From Dimorphilus gyrociliatus (lineage: Eukaryota; Annelida; Polychaeta; Dinophilidae): a stretch of 35,143 nucleotides of DNA. Location of the stretch: positions 56,056-91,198 of the forward strand of contig CAJFCJ010000082.1 of the NCBI GenBank assembly GCA_904063045.1, read 5' to 3'. A program made the translations under genes and the position numbers. Positions within the stretch are counted from its first letter, which is position 1, and each line of letters begins with the position of its first letter. The notes under the pieces were generated by a model, which was not told the DNA's origin, ran no database searches, and saw only the letters and a program-made list of their open reading frames with translations. Of this stretch, positions 20,770 through 30,936 are shown in pieces.

Positions 20770-21240
20770 GAGGGTGGAGTTACAACTCACAAAAACATCC
20801 AGATCAAATCCAAAATGGACAGCTAGACAAGTTCTAAAAAATTCAGCTGTTCACTAGTGTAAAAAAAATTCTCTGCAAATACAAATGAAATGGGAGAATT
20901 GCAGATAAAAAGCCAGCTCTAAACAGGAAGCAAATTAAAAAATGGATGCAGTTTTGCAATCAAAAACTGAAATGGAGCTCAAATATGTGGAGAAAAGTAA
21001 TATTCTGTGACGAGAGCAAAGTTGAACTCCATCCTCGTTGAAGGGAATATGTAAGAAGGCCAGTTGGTACTAGAAATGATCTAGAGTATACAACTAAAAC
21101 TGTGAAGCTTGGTGGTGGTAACATCATGGTTTTTGATTACATAAAATGGAGGGAGAGAGAGAGGACTCATCCCTTCTAGGATGCATGCCAAAGGTTATAT
21201 CAATATACTATCAGAAACTATGTTACCCAATTATAATTGG
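20770..21240 (+). pseudogene. Tc1-like transposase remnant
   Basis: Several plus-strand stretches match the Tc1 family in order: SNPKWTARQVLKN (about 20797-20838), a stop, KKPALNRKQIKKWMQFCNQK (about 20909-20968), MWRKVIFCDESKVELHPR (the VIFSDES motif with a catalytic Asp), EYVRRPVGTRN, TTKTVKLGGGNIMVFDYIKW, then in a shifted frame KGYINILSETMLPN. Stops and a frameshift break it. The second catalytic motif (QDNDPKH) and the C-terminus are not visible. No flanking inverted repeats were found. Confidence 0.8.
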
Positions 21241-22107
21241 ATTATCACATATTTGTAATGGAATCATTCATTCATCAAATACTTTATAAGAAATTTTGAT
21301 TTTAGTTCGTGTAATTCAACTGAAAATCAATCTACAAACATGCTGAAAGGTTGTTCTCAAATTGATTTTCATTCTTGTAATCTGTCTGAAAGTCAGTGTG
21401 CAAAATTTAGAAACATTCTCAAAGATCATCCAAGACATATTTTTCTATATGAATAAAGTTTTAAAAGCGACTATCATCATCATTACCATTGTCATCAGTG
21501 TCAAAACAAGTAGAGTATGTAGGAGATGTCTTGATGCAGGAAATTGAATCATACACTAAATCTTAATATTCGACAAGTAATAAACCAATGATTCACATCA
21601 CTCTATAAATTGTCAAATTCAACTAGAAAAGTGTAATGGTATGAAACAACAATGTGAGCGGTTCTTTTGGAGTGTTGGAACCCAAAGGTCTCGAGGATCC
21701 TATACAGATTATGTAAAAAAAGATGTTGATGCTCCTGATAAAATAATAAAACTTTCCAACAAACACTAACAAAAAAATCCTCTGTTCAAGTCAATATGTC
21801 ACTTTAGCATATCTTATCTATTGCTAAAGTTGTAAATATTGTAATCATCAATTATTAGGATAAAGTCCCATTGATATTTCCGCAACAGTCCTTTCTTTTC
21901 AATTCGTAATAATAGGTTTATAAATGAATCTGGATTTCATTATTTTTGGTCCATGTTAAGGTCAAAGAGGAGTTTAAGGACAAAAAAGATAACGTTATCC
22001 GCTTTTAGGTTAAGGTTAGGCTAAAAATGCAAAGTAGGGGATGTTCTTTCCAGCATCCTTAAGAATGTAATATTTAAAAATGTAAGAGTGTGAGAAAAAA
22101 TGTCACG
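21241..22107. other. no gene supported
   Basis: AT-rich sequence downstream of the Tc1 remnant. Short frames only. A weak AGGTTAAGGTTAGG stretch near 22008 is again telomere-like. Confidence 0.4.
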
Positions 22108-22318
22108 GGATAAGGGATTATATCCACAAAATGATGCTTTTACCCTAACCCCTGCACAACCCTTGTCTTTCCCTTACCTTGTTCATTATCCCTAACCCTC
22201 AGATGGGACCCTCTCAAGTACAAATTTAGCAGTTGTGTTATTCTTACTAACCAGTTTTCAACCCAAACTCTAGCCTTGAAATGTCTCATTTGTGGACGTT
22301 TTCCATTTATGGATTATC
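22108..22318. mobile_element. MITE copy 3
   Basis: About 200 bp. Left end GGGATTATATCCACAAA and right end TTTGTGGACGTTTTCCATTT are an imperfect inverted pair. Internal ACCCTAACCCCTGC, CCCTAACCCTCAGATGGGA, CTCAAGTACAAATTTAG and TTACTAACCAGTTTTCAACC match the other copies. Borders approximate. Confidence 0.72.
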
Positions 22319-22886
22319 CTTCATTCATATAGTTGTTTTGTTCAATCTAACAAATTAGAATTAGAAATTATATTATAGCTATTAAAAATGATCGTGAAGA
22401 TTTTTTTCTATAAAAAAAAAATCTATAAATAGATTCCAACAACTGACCTCAATCACCTAGTTTTTCATTAATCTACAATAAATATAAAAAAAATCTTAAA
22501 ATGTAAAAAAACACATTAGTTTTTGGTTTCAGATAATTTTACAGAATTTTTGTAATTTCATAATTTTATAACTGCATTTTTTTAATTCATCTAGTAAGAA
22601 AAAATTAATATTTTACCTGAGCGATAATATAGGTATTGAAAAATTTTGAAAAAAAATTTAGCCTATTCTACTACGGAATAGTTGTATTGATAAGAAATAT
22701 AAAAATTTTTGATTGATAAAAACAGACGTTCGTCTTCTTGATAAGATTTTAATCAACTTTTTAAAGAAGAAATATACGAATAAAAAATTTGTCGTTATTT
22801 TCAACTTGGTTTGTTTGGCATCAATTTTATTTTTAATTTAAAAAGAATAGAATTAAACATTCAGAAATAGAAATCAAACAAGTAAT
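22319..22886. other. AT-rich spacer before the CRAL-TRIO gene
   Basis: Downstream side of the CRAL-TRIO gene. No frame or repeat of note; very AT-rich. Confidence 0.45.
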
Positions 22887-24220
22887 CTAATCTACATTGA
22901 GTTTTCTAAAATGTTGAAGAACTTCTGTTGCAGGTTTCTTGCTTTCGTTATAGGACAAGTGCGCTGGATTGGAGATATCTAGAATATCATCTCTCATCAT
23001 TAGTACCCGATCAGCTGTTTGAGCTGGAAAATAAACAAAGAAAGATAAATTTTATTAATATAAAAAAAATGTATAATTGAGCACCTCCAATTTCTAGAAG
23101 AGATCCACATATTGGTCCATCATAATCATCCGGTAAGTACTCTCTAGGTAACATTCTTTTAGGTATGTGTTTGTATAATGATTCAAGCGTTCCATGTACA
23201 TGCGTCTAAGGATTGAGAAGATATTTAGAGAAATTTATTATAACCCAAACTGTGTTTTTAAAATTTACCCTTTCCTTATGTTTCTTTTTCATAAATGGTT
23301 TGTAAATGGAGAATATTGTTTCAAATAAACTTCCAACGTTATAGTAGTGTATACCTTTTATTCGACCAATCTGAGCATCCTAGTTTAATTAACAAAACAA
23401 TGATAACAATAAATCCTTTGTTTATAATCCTCAATGATTTTAATCAATACCTGACCATCTTTTTGATAATCAACCGAATCCGGATCGTTGAAAAGTGTCA
23501 TTATTTTCAAATTAATGCCAGTCATATCAAATAGCAGTACAATGCCATTAACTTGAAACATTTCATCTTTCATGAGCGAAACGAAGACAACGTTCATCAC
23601 TTTCATAAACTCTGAAAATCTATATTTCTTCTTTAACTCTTCAAAGGGTATCATATCTAAACAATACACAAAAGATTATGTATTTGAATCGTGAAGATTA
23701 CTATTATCTCTTCCATACTTAGCTTATAGAGCATAATTACTCTACCATCATCATCGTATCCAGGTAACACCATTAAATGGCTAAATAAAGAACCATATGA
23801 TTACAAGAAATGATATTGCATTTCAAAACTATTAAACATTTCCTACCCTCTTCTAAGAACTTCTTGAACTACATCGGATCTGCTATCCAAGTTGGAAAAT
23901 GAATTTCTATTTTTAGAATAAAAACAAGCCACCTTTTCAATTGTATATCTTGCTTTAGATTGACTGAATTTACTATGCCTCAATATTCTTAACAAGCTAA
24001 ATGTTCCTATGATAAAAAAGAATACAAACAGAAATTTAAGAAATCTTGAGTTTACAAAAAATATCAAACTTGTATCAAAAGTCAAATGTTCCTGTTCATT
24101 TACCCAATCTCTCAAAGCTTTGACAGCTGATAGCCTATCACTTGGAATCTCATTCAATTCATCTCTAGCCTTCTTAATATATTTTTCTTCCAAAGTGCAA
24201 ATATACTCATTCTCTGCCAT
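22887..24220 (-). CDS. CRAL-TRIO lipid-transfer protein (alpha-tocopherol-transfer/CRALBP-like)
   Basis: Intact seven-exon gene; 948 nt, 315 aa. Exons: 24220-24070, 24006-23847, 23780-23719, 23656-23451, 23379-23269, 23205-23085, 23023-22887; introns are 61-71 bp. It starts at MAENEYICTLEEKYIKKARD; an upstream TTG-started frame extension is ignored. Domains: CRAL-TRIO N (KKARDELNEIPSDRLSAVKA, LRDWVNEQ, then TFSLLRILRHSKFSQSKAR), then the CRAL-TRIO lipid-binding fold (LPGYDDDGRVIMLYKLN, NGIVLLFDMTGINLKIMT, GRIKGIHYYNVGSLFETIFS, YKPFMKKKHKERTHVHGTLE, IPKRMLPREY, DYDGPICG). The family carries tocopherol, retinoids or phosphoinositides between membranes in the cytosol; the length equals that of CRALBP-type members. 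The ligand cannot be assigned. It is the only ordinary housekeeping-like gene here and unrelated to its neighbours. Confidence 0.93.
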
Positions 24221-24289
24221 GTCTGCAAATGAACACTTTATATTTCTTCGCAATAAATACAGAGGGCGCTGATAATAAAAAAAAACCAC

Positions 24290-25540
24290 TCACAAAAAAT
24301 CTATTAAATTTGTTAATGAAATTGGGTTGAAAACTGGTATTGTTTTGTACTTAGAGTGGCTTATAGTATATTTGTACATATTTAGGTTGTTAATGTACAC
24401 TGAACACTACTCTCACCAACATACTATACACTTTTGGCATACACTCAAATTGTTACATATCATTCATTGATAAAACTACAATATTGTAGTACAAGTGTTG
24501 AGCAGTGGTCTACATTCCCAATCTACAACTTGGACTATTCTTTAAACTACTTCTAACTTCAAATATTAAACTAATGAACATATACATAATATCTAATGAA
24601 TATTAGTTGTATCTGCTCTATTAAATCTCAAATCTCCAATACTTTATAATAGATATTTAATTGTTGGAATAGCCAATCTACATATAACCAGAGTATAAAA
24701 TGGATAAGCAGCTTATTAATAAAAAATATGGCGATTGCGATGACTCTTCTTCCTTGCTGCTGCTATTGGAATCATTTCCTGTATCTTTACCATCCTGCTT
24801 TATTGTCAAAGCTCTTCTTTTTGCATTTCTATTATCCTTTTCTAGTCTGATTTTCTTTTTCTTTTCAATAGATGATTTGGAACAAAGGCTGCCTCTGATT
24901 CTTTTAGACTGTAGCGTTTAACTTTTCTTTATCAACTGTGATTAGATTGTGAAGTAACCTCTCTTCCTTACCATGATCAGGAAATGATAAAAATTTACGC
25001 AAGCCAAGAACCAAGATTAGCCTGTCTGGATTTTTGTTGTTTTGATATGGAACAAAAGTTGTTCTATGTTACATTTTAAATAGCTGACCATTGAGGCACG
25101 GGACGGGTGCAAATCCACCACAAAAATCTGATCAAGATGGAAGAGTTACAGTTAACGCGAGACGGAATAAAAATGTATTAAAAAATTCAACTCAACTATC
25201 AGTTTTGGCAATTTGCCAAAATTCAATTTATATTAAAAAGTTTAATCATTATTTCCCTAATTTAATATCCTTATCACTCATTAATAATAAGTAACATTCC
25301 TTATCCTTACTTTCTTAAGTATTTCAGTCTGGATGCCATTTTTAATTTTAAGTTTGTGTATGTCAATTATGAAGTCATCCTTTGTTATTATTCTCTCTCT
25401 CTCTCAGTCCTTTTAGATTATTTTCATAGCAGCCTTATCTATTAGATAATTAGATTAATTAAGATTTATTAGTCTTTAAACTATTATTGGTCAAATACAT
25501 ATGCCACAGTCAGGAAAATTCACTCACTATTGACCCAGTC
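24290..25540. other. intergenic, weak minus-strand coding trace
   Basis: Upstream of the CRAL-TRIO gene. On the minus strand, about 25040-24720 shows RLILVLGLRKFLSFPDHGKE followed, after frame changes, by a basic stretch and a Ser/Glu-rich tail (NDSNSSSKEEESSQSP). This looks like old coding sequence but no family is recognised and no splice chain could be built. A CT microsatellite lies at about 25391-25405. Confidence 0.3.
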
Positions 25541-25543
25541 ATA

Positions 25544-25553
25544 GTGTTATTAG
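25544..25553. repeat. 10-bp target site duplication of MULE-III, left copy
   Basis: GTGTTATTAG, repeated exactly at 28224-28233. Confidence 0.93.
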
Positions 25554-25670
25554 GGGGTCGGGTCAGAACGCCCCAGGTCAGTACGCCCCAGGTCAGAACG
25601 CCCCAATTTTGGGTCAGAACGCCCCATTCTTGATTTTGAACGCCCCACTCATGAGTCAGAACGCCCCACT
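25554..25670 (+). repeat. MULE-III left terminal inverted repeat, GTCAGAACGCCCCA array
   Basis: Six units of the type GGTCAGAACGCCCCA: three in direct succession, then three spaced by ATTTTG, TTCTTG and CTCATG. Minor variants are AGTACG and TTGAACG. The right end carries the complement with matching order and matching variants. Confidence 0.95.
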
Positions 25671-25850
25671 CTCTTTAGAGAATTATAGAAAACAATGCTG
25701 AGAGAAAAATATTCTTATATACCAGTTATTATAAATATTTTTACCAGTTTTTTTTTTATCAGTTTATTCTCAGAAATTGTGTTGCTTAAATATAATTCAT
25801 CTTAGTATAATTAATTTTTTTGCTGTTAATGTCTCACTGAAAAAAGGAGG

Positions 25851-27951
25851 ATGAATTTAAAAACTTGTTGGAAATGTATGAAGAAGTTTCATTGGACTCA
25901 AAAGAAGTTTAGATGCAAATTATGTAGGCACTTTTACCATGCTAAATGTTCAAATAGTAAGATTTTATTCTTTAATATTTCTTTTCTATTTAACCATTTC
26001 CTCAGATGCAGATTATTGTATAGACTGTTTTAATATAAAAAACAAAAAGCTAATTGTTAAAATAAAAAAGCTGGAAAACAAAAAATCACCAACATGTTCA
26101 AAAGTATTTGGAAATGAAACTGTTAGTGAAAGTTCAAGTTCCGAACAGGTACAAAATATTTAACAAATATCTGTTAAAAAAACTATTTAATGTTTTACTA
26201 TAGCTGAGGTTATCTTTTGACTTTGAATCTAATTTCCCTGATGTTTCAAGTACTCCAGGGAATAATGGAATGGAGAGTTGTGATAAAGATATTGATATTG
26301 ATAATGATGGAATTTCAAGAGAAGATCAACATCAACCTGCTAAAATTGTTACAGAAAATAGTCCAGTTGTAAGAAGAATTGATATAAATAATGAATCTTC
26401 TTTTAATGATACAAGAGAGCTTTGTCTAAATGATAATTTAAAACATGATTTTGAAATATTTAAGAATGGGAGCAGAAAAGGAAAAGATATTCTTCTTCAC
26501 AATAATTTTACTTATACTGTAAAAAGATCAAGTGAAACAACCATTACCTGGAAATGTAGTCAAAGAACTAAAAAATCACCATGTCTTGCATCTGTAATTC
26601 AAAAAGATTTAAAGTTCATTTTGAAAAATTCTAATCACATTCACAAAAGAGAGAAAAATGATATGAGAAAAATTATTGAAGCAAGGTTAAATTTAAAGGA
26701 AGCTGCAATTATTGATAAAGACAAATCTGGTAAAAGAATTGCAGAAGATATCAGTCTGAAGTTCAGAAAGGATATTTCTCATATTCCAAGCATTGATGTC
26801 ATGAAAAGATCTGCTAATAGATACAGAGAAGGTGCCAGACCAAAGCACCCAGAAAACATTATGTTTGAATTAAATTTAAATGAAATTCCAGATAATTTTT
26901 TCTTAAAAGATATAAAAGGGAAGAAAAGCCGAAACATGATGTTTGCAACTGACCATCAAATTAAATTATTGAAACATTGTAAGATATGGTTTATTGATGC
27001 CACATTTAAAATTGTGAGAAAACCTTTTTACCAATTGTTTACAATTCATGGATTTATAAGAAAAGAAGGTGAATATAAACAAGTTCCTTTAATGTTTGTC
27101 CTCATGACAGGAAAGAAGAAGAAACATTATTCATTGATATTTGAGGTTGGCTTTCTAAAGTAAATATTTGAGTAAAAATTCTAAAGATATATTTTTCTTT
27201 ACAAGGAGTTAAAAATCTTAATAGATGGAAAAAGCCCAAAAAAGTTTGTTCTTGATTTTGAAAAAGCTCTTTGGATATCTTTAAAAAATGCTTTTGTTGA
27301 TTCTGATCTACAAGGATGTGCTTTTCATTTTAAACAAGCAATTCTTAAAAACATACAGGTAAATTAAAGTAATTATAACAATTCTGTTACAGATTTAATT
27401 TGTGAAATTAAGAAATTAACAAATACAAATTTTCTTTTTAGAAATTAGGATACATCAAGGACTATAAAATGAAAGGTTATAAAGGAAATGTGTTAAGAAA
27501 ACTAATGTGTCTAGCATACTTACCAGCATCATTCATCAAACAAAAGTTTTATCAAATTAAAGAGGAACTTTTGGAACTGAATTTATATGCTGATCTTCTT
27601 GAGTATATGGAATCTACTTACATTGAAAGCAATATTTGGAAACCAGAAAATTGGTCAGTTTATAAATTAATAGTTCGTACAAATAATCATGTAGAGTCTT
27701 GGCACACAAGAATCAATCAAAATTTGAAAAGCAATGAAAACTTTTATACTCTTATCACTGAACTTCATAGAGAAAGCAGCCTTATTGAAGTTTATGAGGA
27801 TATGTTGGTGGAAAATAAAATGAGACAGAATCAGAAGAATAAATATAAAGATTTGCAGGATATTATCTTTGAGTTGTGGAAGAAGTTTGAAGTAAGAGAA
27901 TTAAGTTTAGATAATCTCTTAAAGGGTTTAATTGACTTGAACATTGCTTGA
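25851..27951 (+). CDS. MULE-III transposase: zinc finger + FLYWCH + MULE DDE core
   Basis: Five exons, 1854 nt, 617 aa, no stop: 25851-25956, 26006-26148, 26204-27145, 27206-27358, 27442-27951. It cuts and inserts the element. Residues about 6-44 form a C4HC3 zinc finger (CWKC, CKLC, HAKC, CIDC), split by intron 1. An acidic linker follows, then FLYWCH (DFEIFKNGSRKGKDILLHNN, TITWKCSQRTKKSPCLAS, SNHIHKR; about 145-210), known to arise in such transposases and to bind DNA or protein. The MULE core has Asp in WFIDATFKIVRKPF, Asp in KFVLDFEKALW, the Cys/His motif GCAFHFKQAI and Glu in RTNNHVESWHTRIN. Introns are 49-83 bp and shared with MULE-I and -II. Starting at ATG 25851 includes the whole finger. 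The finger and FLYWCH are likely to recognise the terminal subrepeats (inference). Confidence 0.92.
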
Positions 27952-28106
27952 AAAATTATTTCTTTTTTTGTGATCACTTATTATATTTGTTTAAGCTTTT
28001 GTACTTTAAGACAAAAAATACATTATGCATATATATTTTTATATTCAATTGACTTTTTTTAATTTAATAAGTACAGCATTAAAAAATATTATGTTCTTCA
28101 AAAATC

Positions 28107-28223
28107 AGTGGGGCGTTCTGACTCATGAGTGGGGCATTCGAAATCAAGAATGGGGCGTTCTGACCCAAAATTGGGGCGTTCTGACCTGGGGCGTACTGAC
28201 CAGGGGCGTTCTGACCCTAAGCC
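28107..28223 (-). repeat. MULE-III right terminal inverted repeat
   Basis: Reverse complement of 25554-25670 with a handful of differences, ending GGGGCGTTCTGACCCTAAGCC. Confidence 0.95.
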
Positions 28224-28233
28224 GTGTTATTAG
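28224..28233. repeat. MULE-III target site duplication, right copy
   Basis: GTGTTATTAG, identical to 25544-25553. Confidence 0.93.
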
Positions 28234-28458
28234 CTTTCATAAAACACAAGAATTATGTCTATTGGACTTTGCCACATCCTCTTACTAAACATAGACTAGA
28301 GCATTCATCAACTGCAAATTGATGATTGGATAACATCAACTAACTGAAGAGTCTAAAAAACTCTTGCAGTTTTCATTCTAATCAGCTATCCCTATCTCTA
28401 TCTCTACCTCCCAATCTGGCCAGTTTCAAAGCATATTTTTTATACACGGAAAATTGAA

Positions 28459-28653
28459 AGTTGCGACAGAAAACGTCCTGAAACCCTAACCCTAACCTAG
28501 CCCTTGTCATTTCTTTACCATGTTTATCACCCATAACCCTTAGATGGGTTGTCCTTAAGTACAGATGAGTGGCCGTCTTATTCCTCTTAACCATATTTCA
28601 ACCCAAAATCTTATCCCGAAATATGTCATCCGAGGACATTTTCTGTCGATCCC
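28459..28653. mobile_element. MITE copy 4, termini like MULE-I
   Basis: 195 bp. The left end GCGACAGAAAACGTCC equals the MULE-I left end; the right end GGACATTTTCTGTCGATCCC is its near complement. Inside are ACCCTAACCCTAACCTAGCC, CCCTTAGATGGG, TTAAGTACAGAT and CTTAACCATATTTCAACCC. No exact target duplication was found. The best-preserved ends of the four copies. Confidence 0.85.
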
Positions 28654-28746
28654 GAATTTGGATTGTTTGTAACAATAACGTTAAATCTCAGTTCAAAATT
28701 GAACTAATTGTATTTATTACGATTATGCTGAATGCGTGTTTTGTGT

Positions 28747-30936
28747 TTATTTATAAAAACTAATTTTTTTGATATTAGCAATATTTTCAAAAGGATGAAC
28801 AATAAGTTTCTCTTCAAATGAATTACATACGAAAATTGATTTTCCTATTGGAAAAAATGAGCTTCTATAGCTGCACAGTTGTCTTGATAACCCGCTAGCG
28901 GAGGCAACACGCGTTGTTACTAGCATGTTCTTGTTCAATTCATCGCCGATAATTTCAACAACGTGAGGAATGTTGGCAGTCCATCCAGAAGACTTTGTCA
29001 AGCTAATTTCTCGTTGCGATAAGGAACAGGTATCGGAATCTTAAAAAACAGAAAATGAACACAAATTATCTAGTATTTCTCAAAAGAAATATGAATATTA
29101 TATCTTATTATATAACTACAATCGTAAGTCATCAATGTAAGTCCATGAAGGTCAATTTCGGAAATTTCATGAAAATCTGTAAATTCTAATACAACTTTTT
29201 CCAGTAAAGATATTGAAAATTGTTGACAAACAGTATTGATTGATTTAAAACTGTAGAAAAATTGGTGTGTAGTTGTATTACCAGTTAACAAATCCTCAAG
29301 AGTTATATAAGGATTTTGTATCCATTTAATATTCTTATGTTTCACTGGTAAAGGTGTTCAACAAAGGGGTTGAATAAATGTTATGTTTGATATCAACGAT
29401 ATGTTTATACTCACTTGTCAGACAAACGTGGTTTAAGAGTGATGAGTTGAAAGCAATAATCAAATTGGTATTGTAGCTAATCGACAAAGAATTTGAAGCG
29501 TAATAAATATTGTCGGTTAATAAATTCAAAGTACCACTATCTAAATTTGTTCCATTGATAAGAATTGATTGAATATTTTCTTTACGAGATAATCCCTGAG
29601 CTTGAATGAGAAAAAAAAAAGAAATCAATGATGTTTGTTTTTTAAAATGGTTTTTTTTTTTACAATATGTAAACGTTTTTTCTCTTTCTTTTCCATAGAT
29701 AACAAGCTCAGTTAGTTCAAAAATTGAATTGGCCGAAGGCTTTGATCCTATATAGATATATCTACCGGATAAATCGATATTGCACTTTTTGAAAACAGCC
29801 TCGTATAATCCTTTATCACTTAGAAAGTTGTTGTGGAAACACATCTTATAAGTCATATGTGTGAATGTGTCTGGAATATGTTTAATATTAACAAAGGTTC
29901 TTTGAAGACTCTTTGAAGTTACTGAAAGAATACGTTTTTAGTGGAATTAGATTAAAAATCTAAAGAAATTACATTCATTTAAGCCGGGAATTAACAAAAC
30001 TGCAACAATTTGAGTTAGAGTTGGTAGACGAACCATAATATATGGTTTATTAACGGATATTTCCGCTTGATAATAAGTACTGTAATCGTTATCAATCGCC
30101 TTATTGAAATGTCTCTGCGCACTGGAAAATGCTACACCGTACAGATCATTCGATGTCATTTTTAATGCAGAATAATCTGGAAAGTTTAATTAATGTTTTG
30201 TTTAATCAATTACTCATCGAATACTTTCAACCTCTATCTTTTACAAATGTACCAGACACTTTAACGTCGCACAACTGCAAATCAGCCCCATTCTGTTGGT
30301 GTTCAATATACACAAAAGACCCAACTATTGCGGGACTACACCCAAAACACTCGTAATCGTTTGCAGTTGTTGACATTGGTATTTTTATTGACGAAGATAC
30401 AGTTGCGCATATTTCGCCTTCCATCGGAAAATTTGATACTTTAATGACGAAATTAGTGAGGTTCGCAGCTAGAAATGAGAAATTTATTATTTACATTTCA
30501 TCAAAATCAACTTAATAAATCGTATTCAACAGACCATCCGGTATATTTCCATTCAAAATGCAAACTTTTTCAACACTATACACCTTCTCCAGATCAACTG
30601 TCCACCAGGCTTTCTCTAGAATTTGGTTCGTTTTCGAGCATTTAATAGGCTAAAAAAATAGGTTTACAATCATCTTTTAGTAAAAGATATTTCTTTTCTA
30701 TCTTTTCAACAAACATCATTAATTTCAATTGTACTATCAGTAGCCAAACTTGCAATATTTGGATAAGTTGTTGTGCTCTGGAACGTTAATTTATTCCTTG
30801 CAATATCATCTTCTCCATTCACAACAACTAAAATAGCTGAAATAAAATGTGTAACGAGTGTAAAAATGATATTTTAACAATTTCAACCTGCAGTAAGAAA
30901 CCAAAATTCGCTTTTACTAAACTTATTGGTAGTCAT
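28747..30936 (-). CDS. secreted tandem fucolectin/F5-8C-like protein (lectin gene B)
   Basis: Intact nine-exon gene; 1689 nt, 562 aa. Exons: 30936-30888, 30836-30715, 30649-30535, 30468-30232, 30176-29973, 29921-29664, 29600-29415, 29344-29120, 29039-28747. The N-terminus (FWFLTAAILVVVNG, spanning intron 1) is a plausible signal peptide. Four lectin domains follow. Domain 1 (exons 2-4): DIARNKLTFQSTTTYPNIAS, WWTVDLEKVYSVEKVCILNG and DLQLCDVKVSGTF, closest to fucolectin. Domain 2 (exons 5-6) ends ELTELVIYGKE. Domain 3 is exons 7-8; domain 4 (exon 9) is diverged. All introns are phase 1 except the one between exons 2 and 3 (phase 0). Probably a secreted lectin of the same family as genes A and C; starts 877 bp from gene C on the opposite strand. 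Confidence 0.85.

Larger units (their letters stand above)
25554..28223 (+). mobile_element. MULE-III, complete and apparently autonomous
   Basis: 2670 bp with exact 10-bp target duplications and nearly identical 117-bp terminal inverted repeats (25554-25670; 28107-28223). One intact five-exon transposase gene fills the interior. Nothing is inserted in it. All visible parts are those expected of a functional element, so it is probably the youngest MULE here. Confidence 0.95.

Noticed and set aside
24221-24289. Longer N-terminus for the CRAL-TRIO protein (upstream MVFFYYQ... start)
   Set aside because: The upstream frame opens at a non-ATG codon; the ATG at 24220 gives an N-terminus of normal length.
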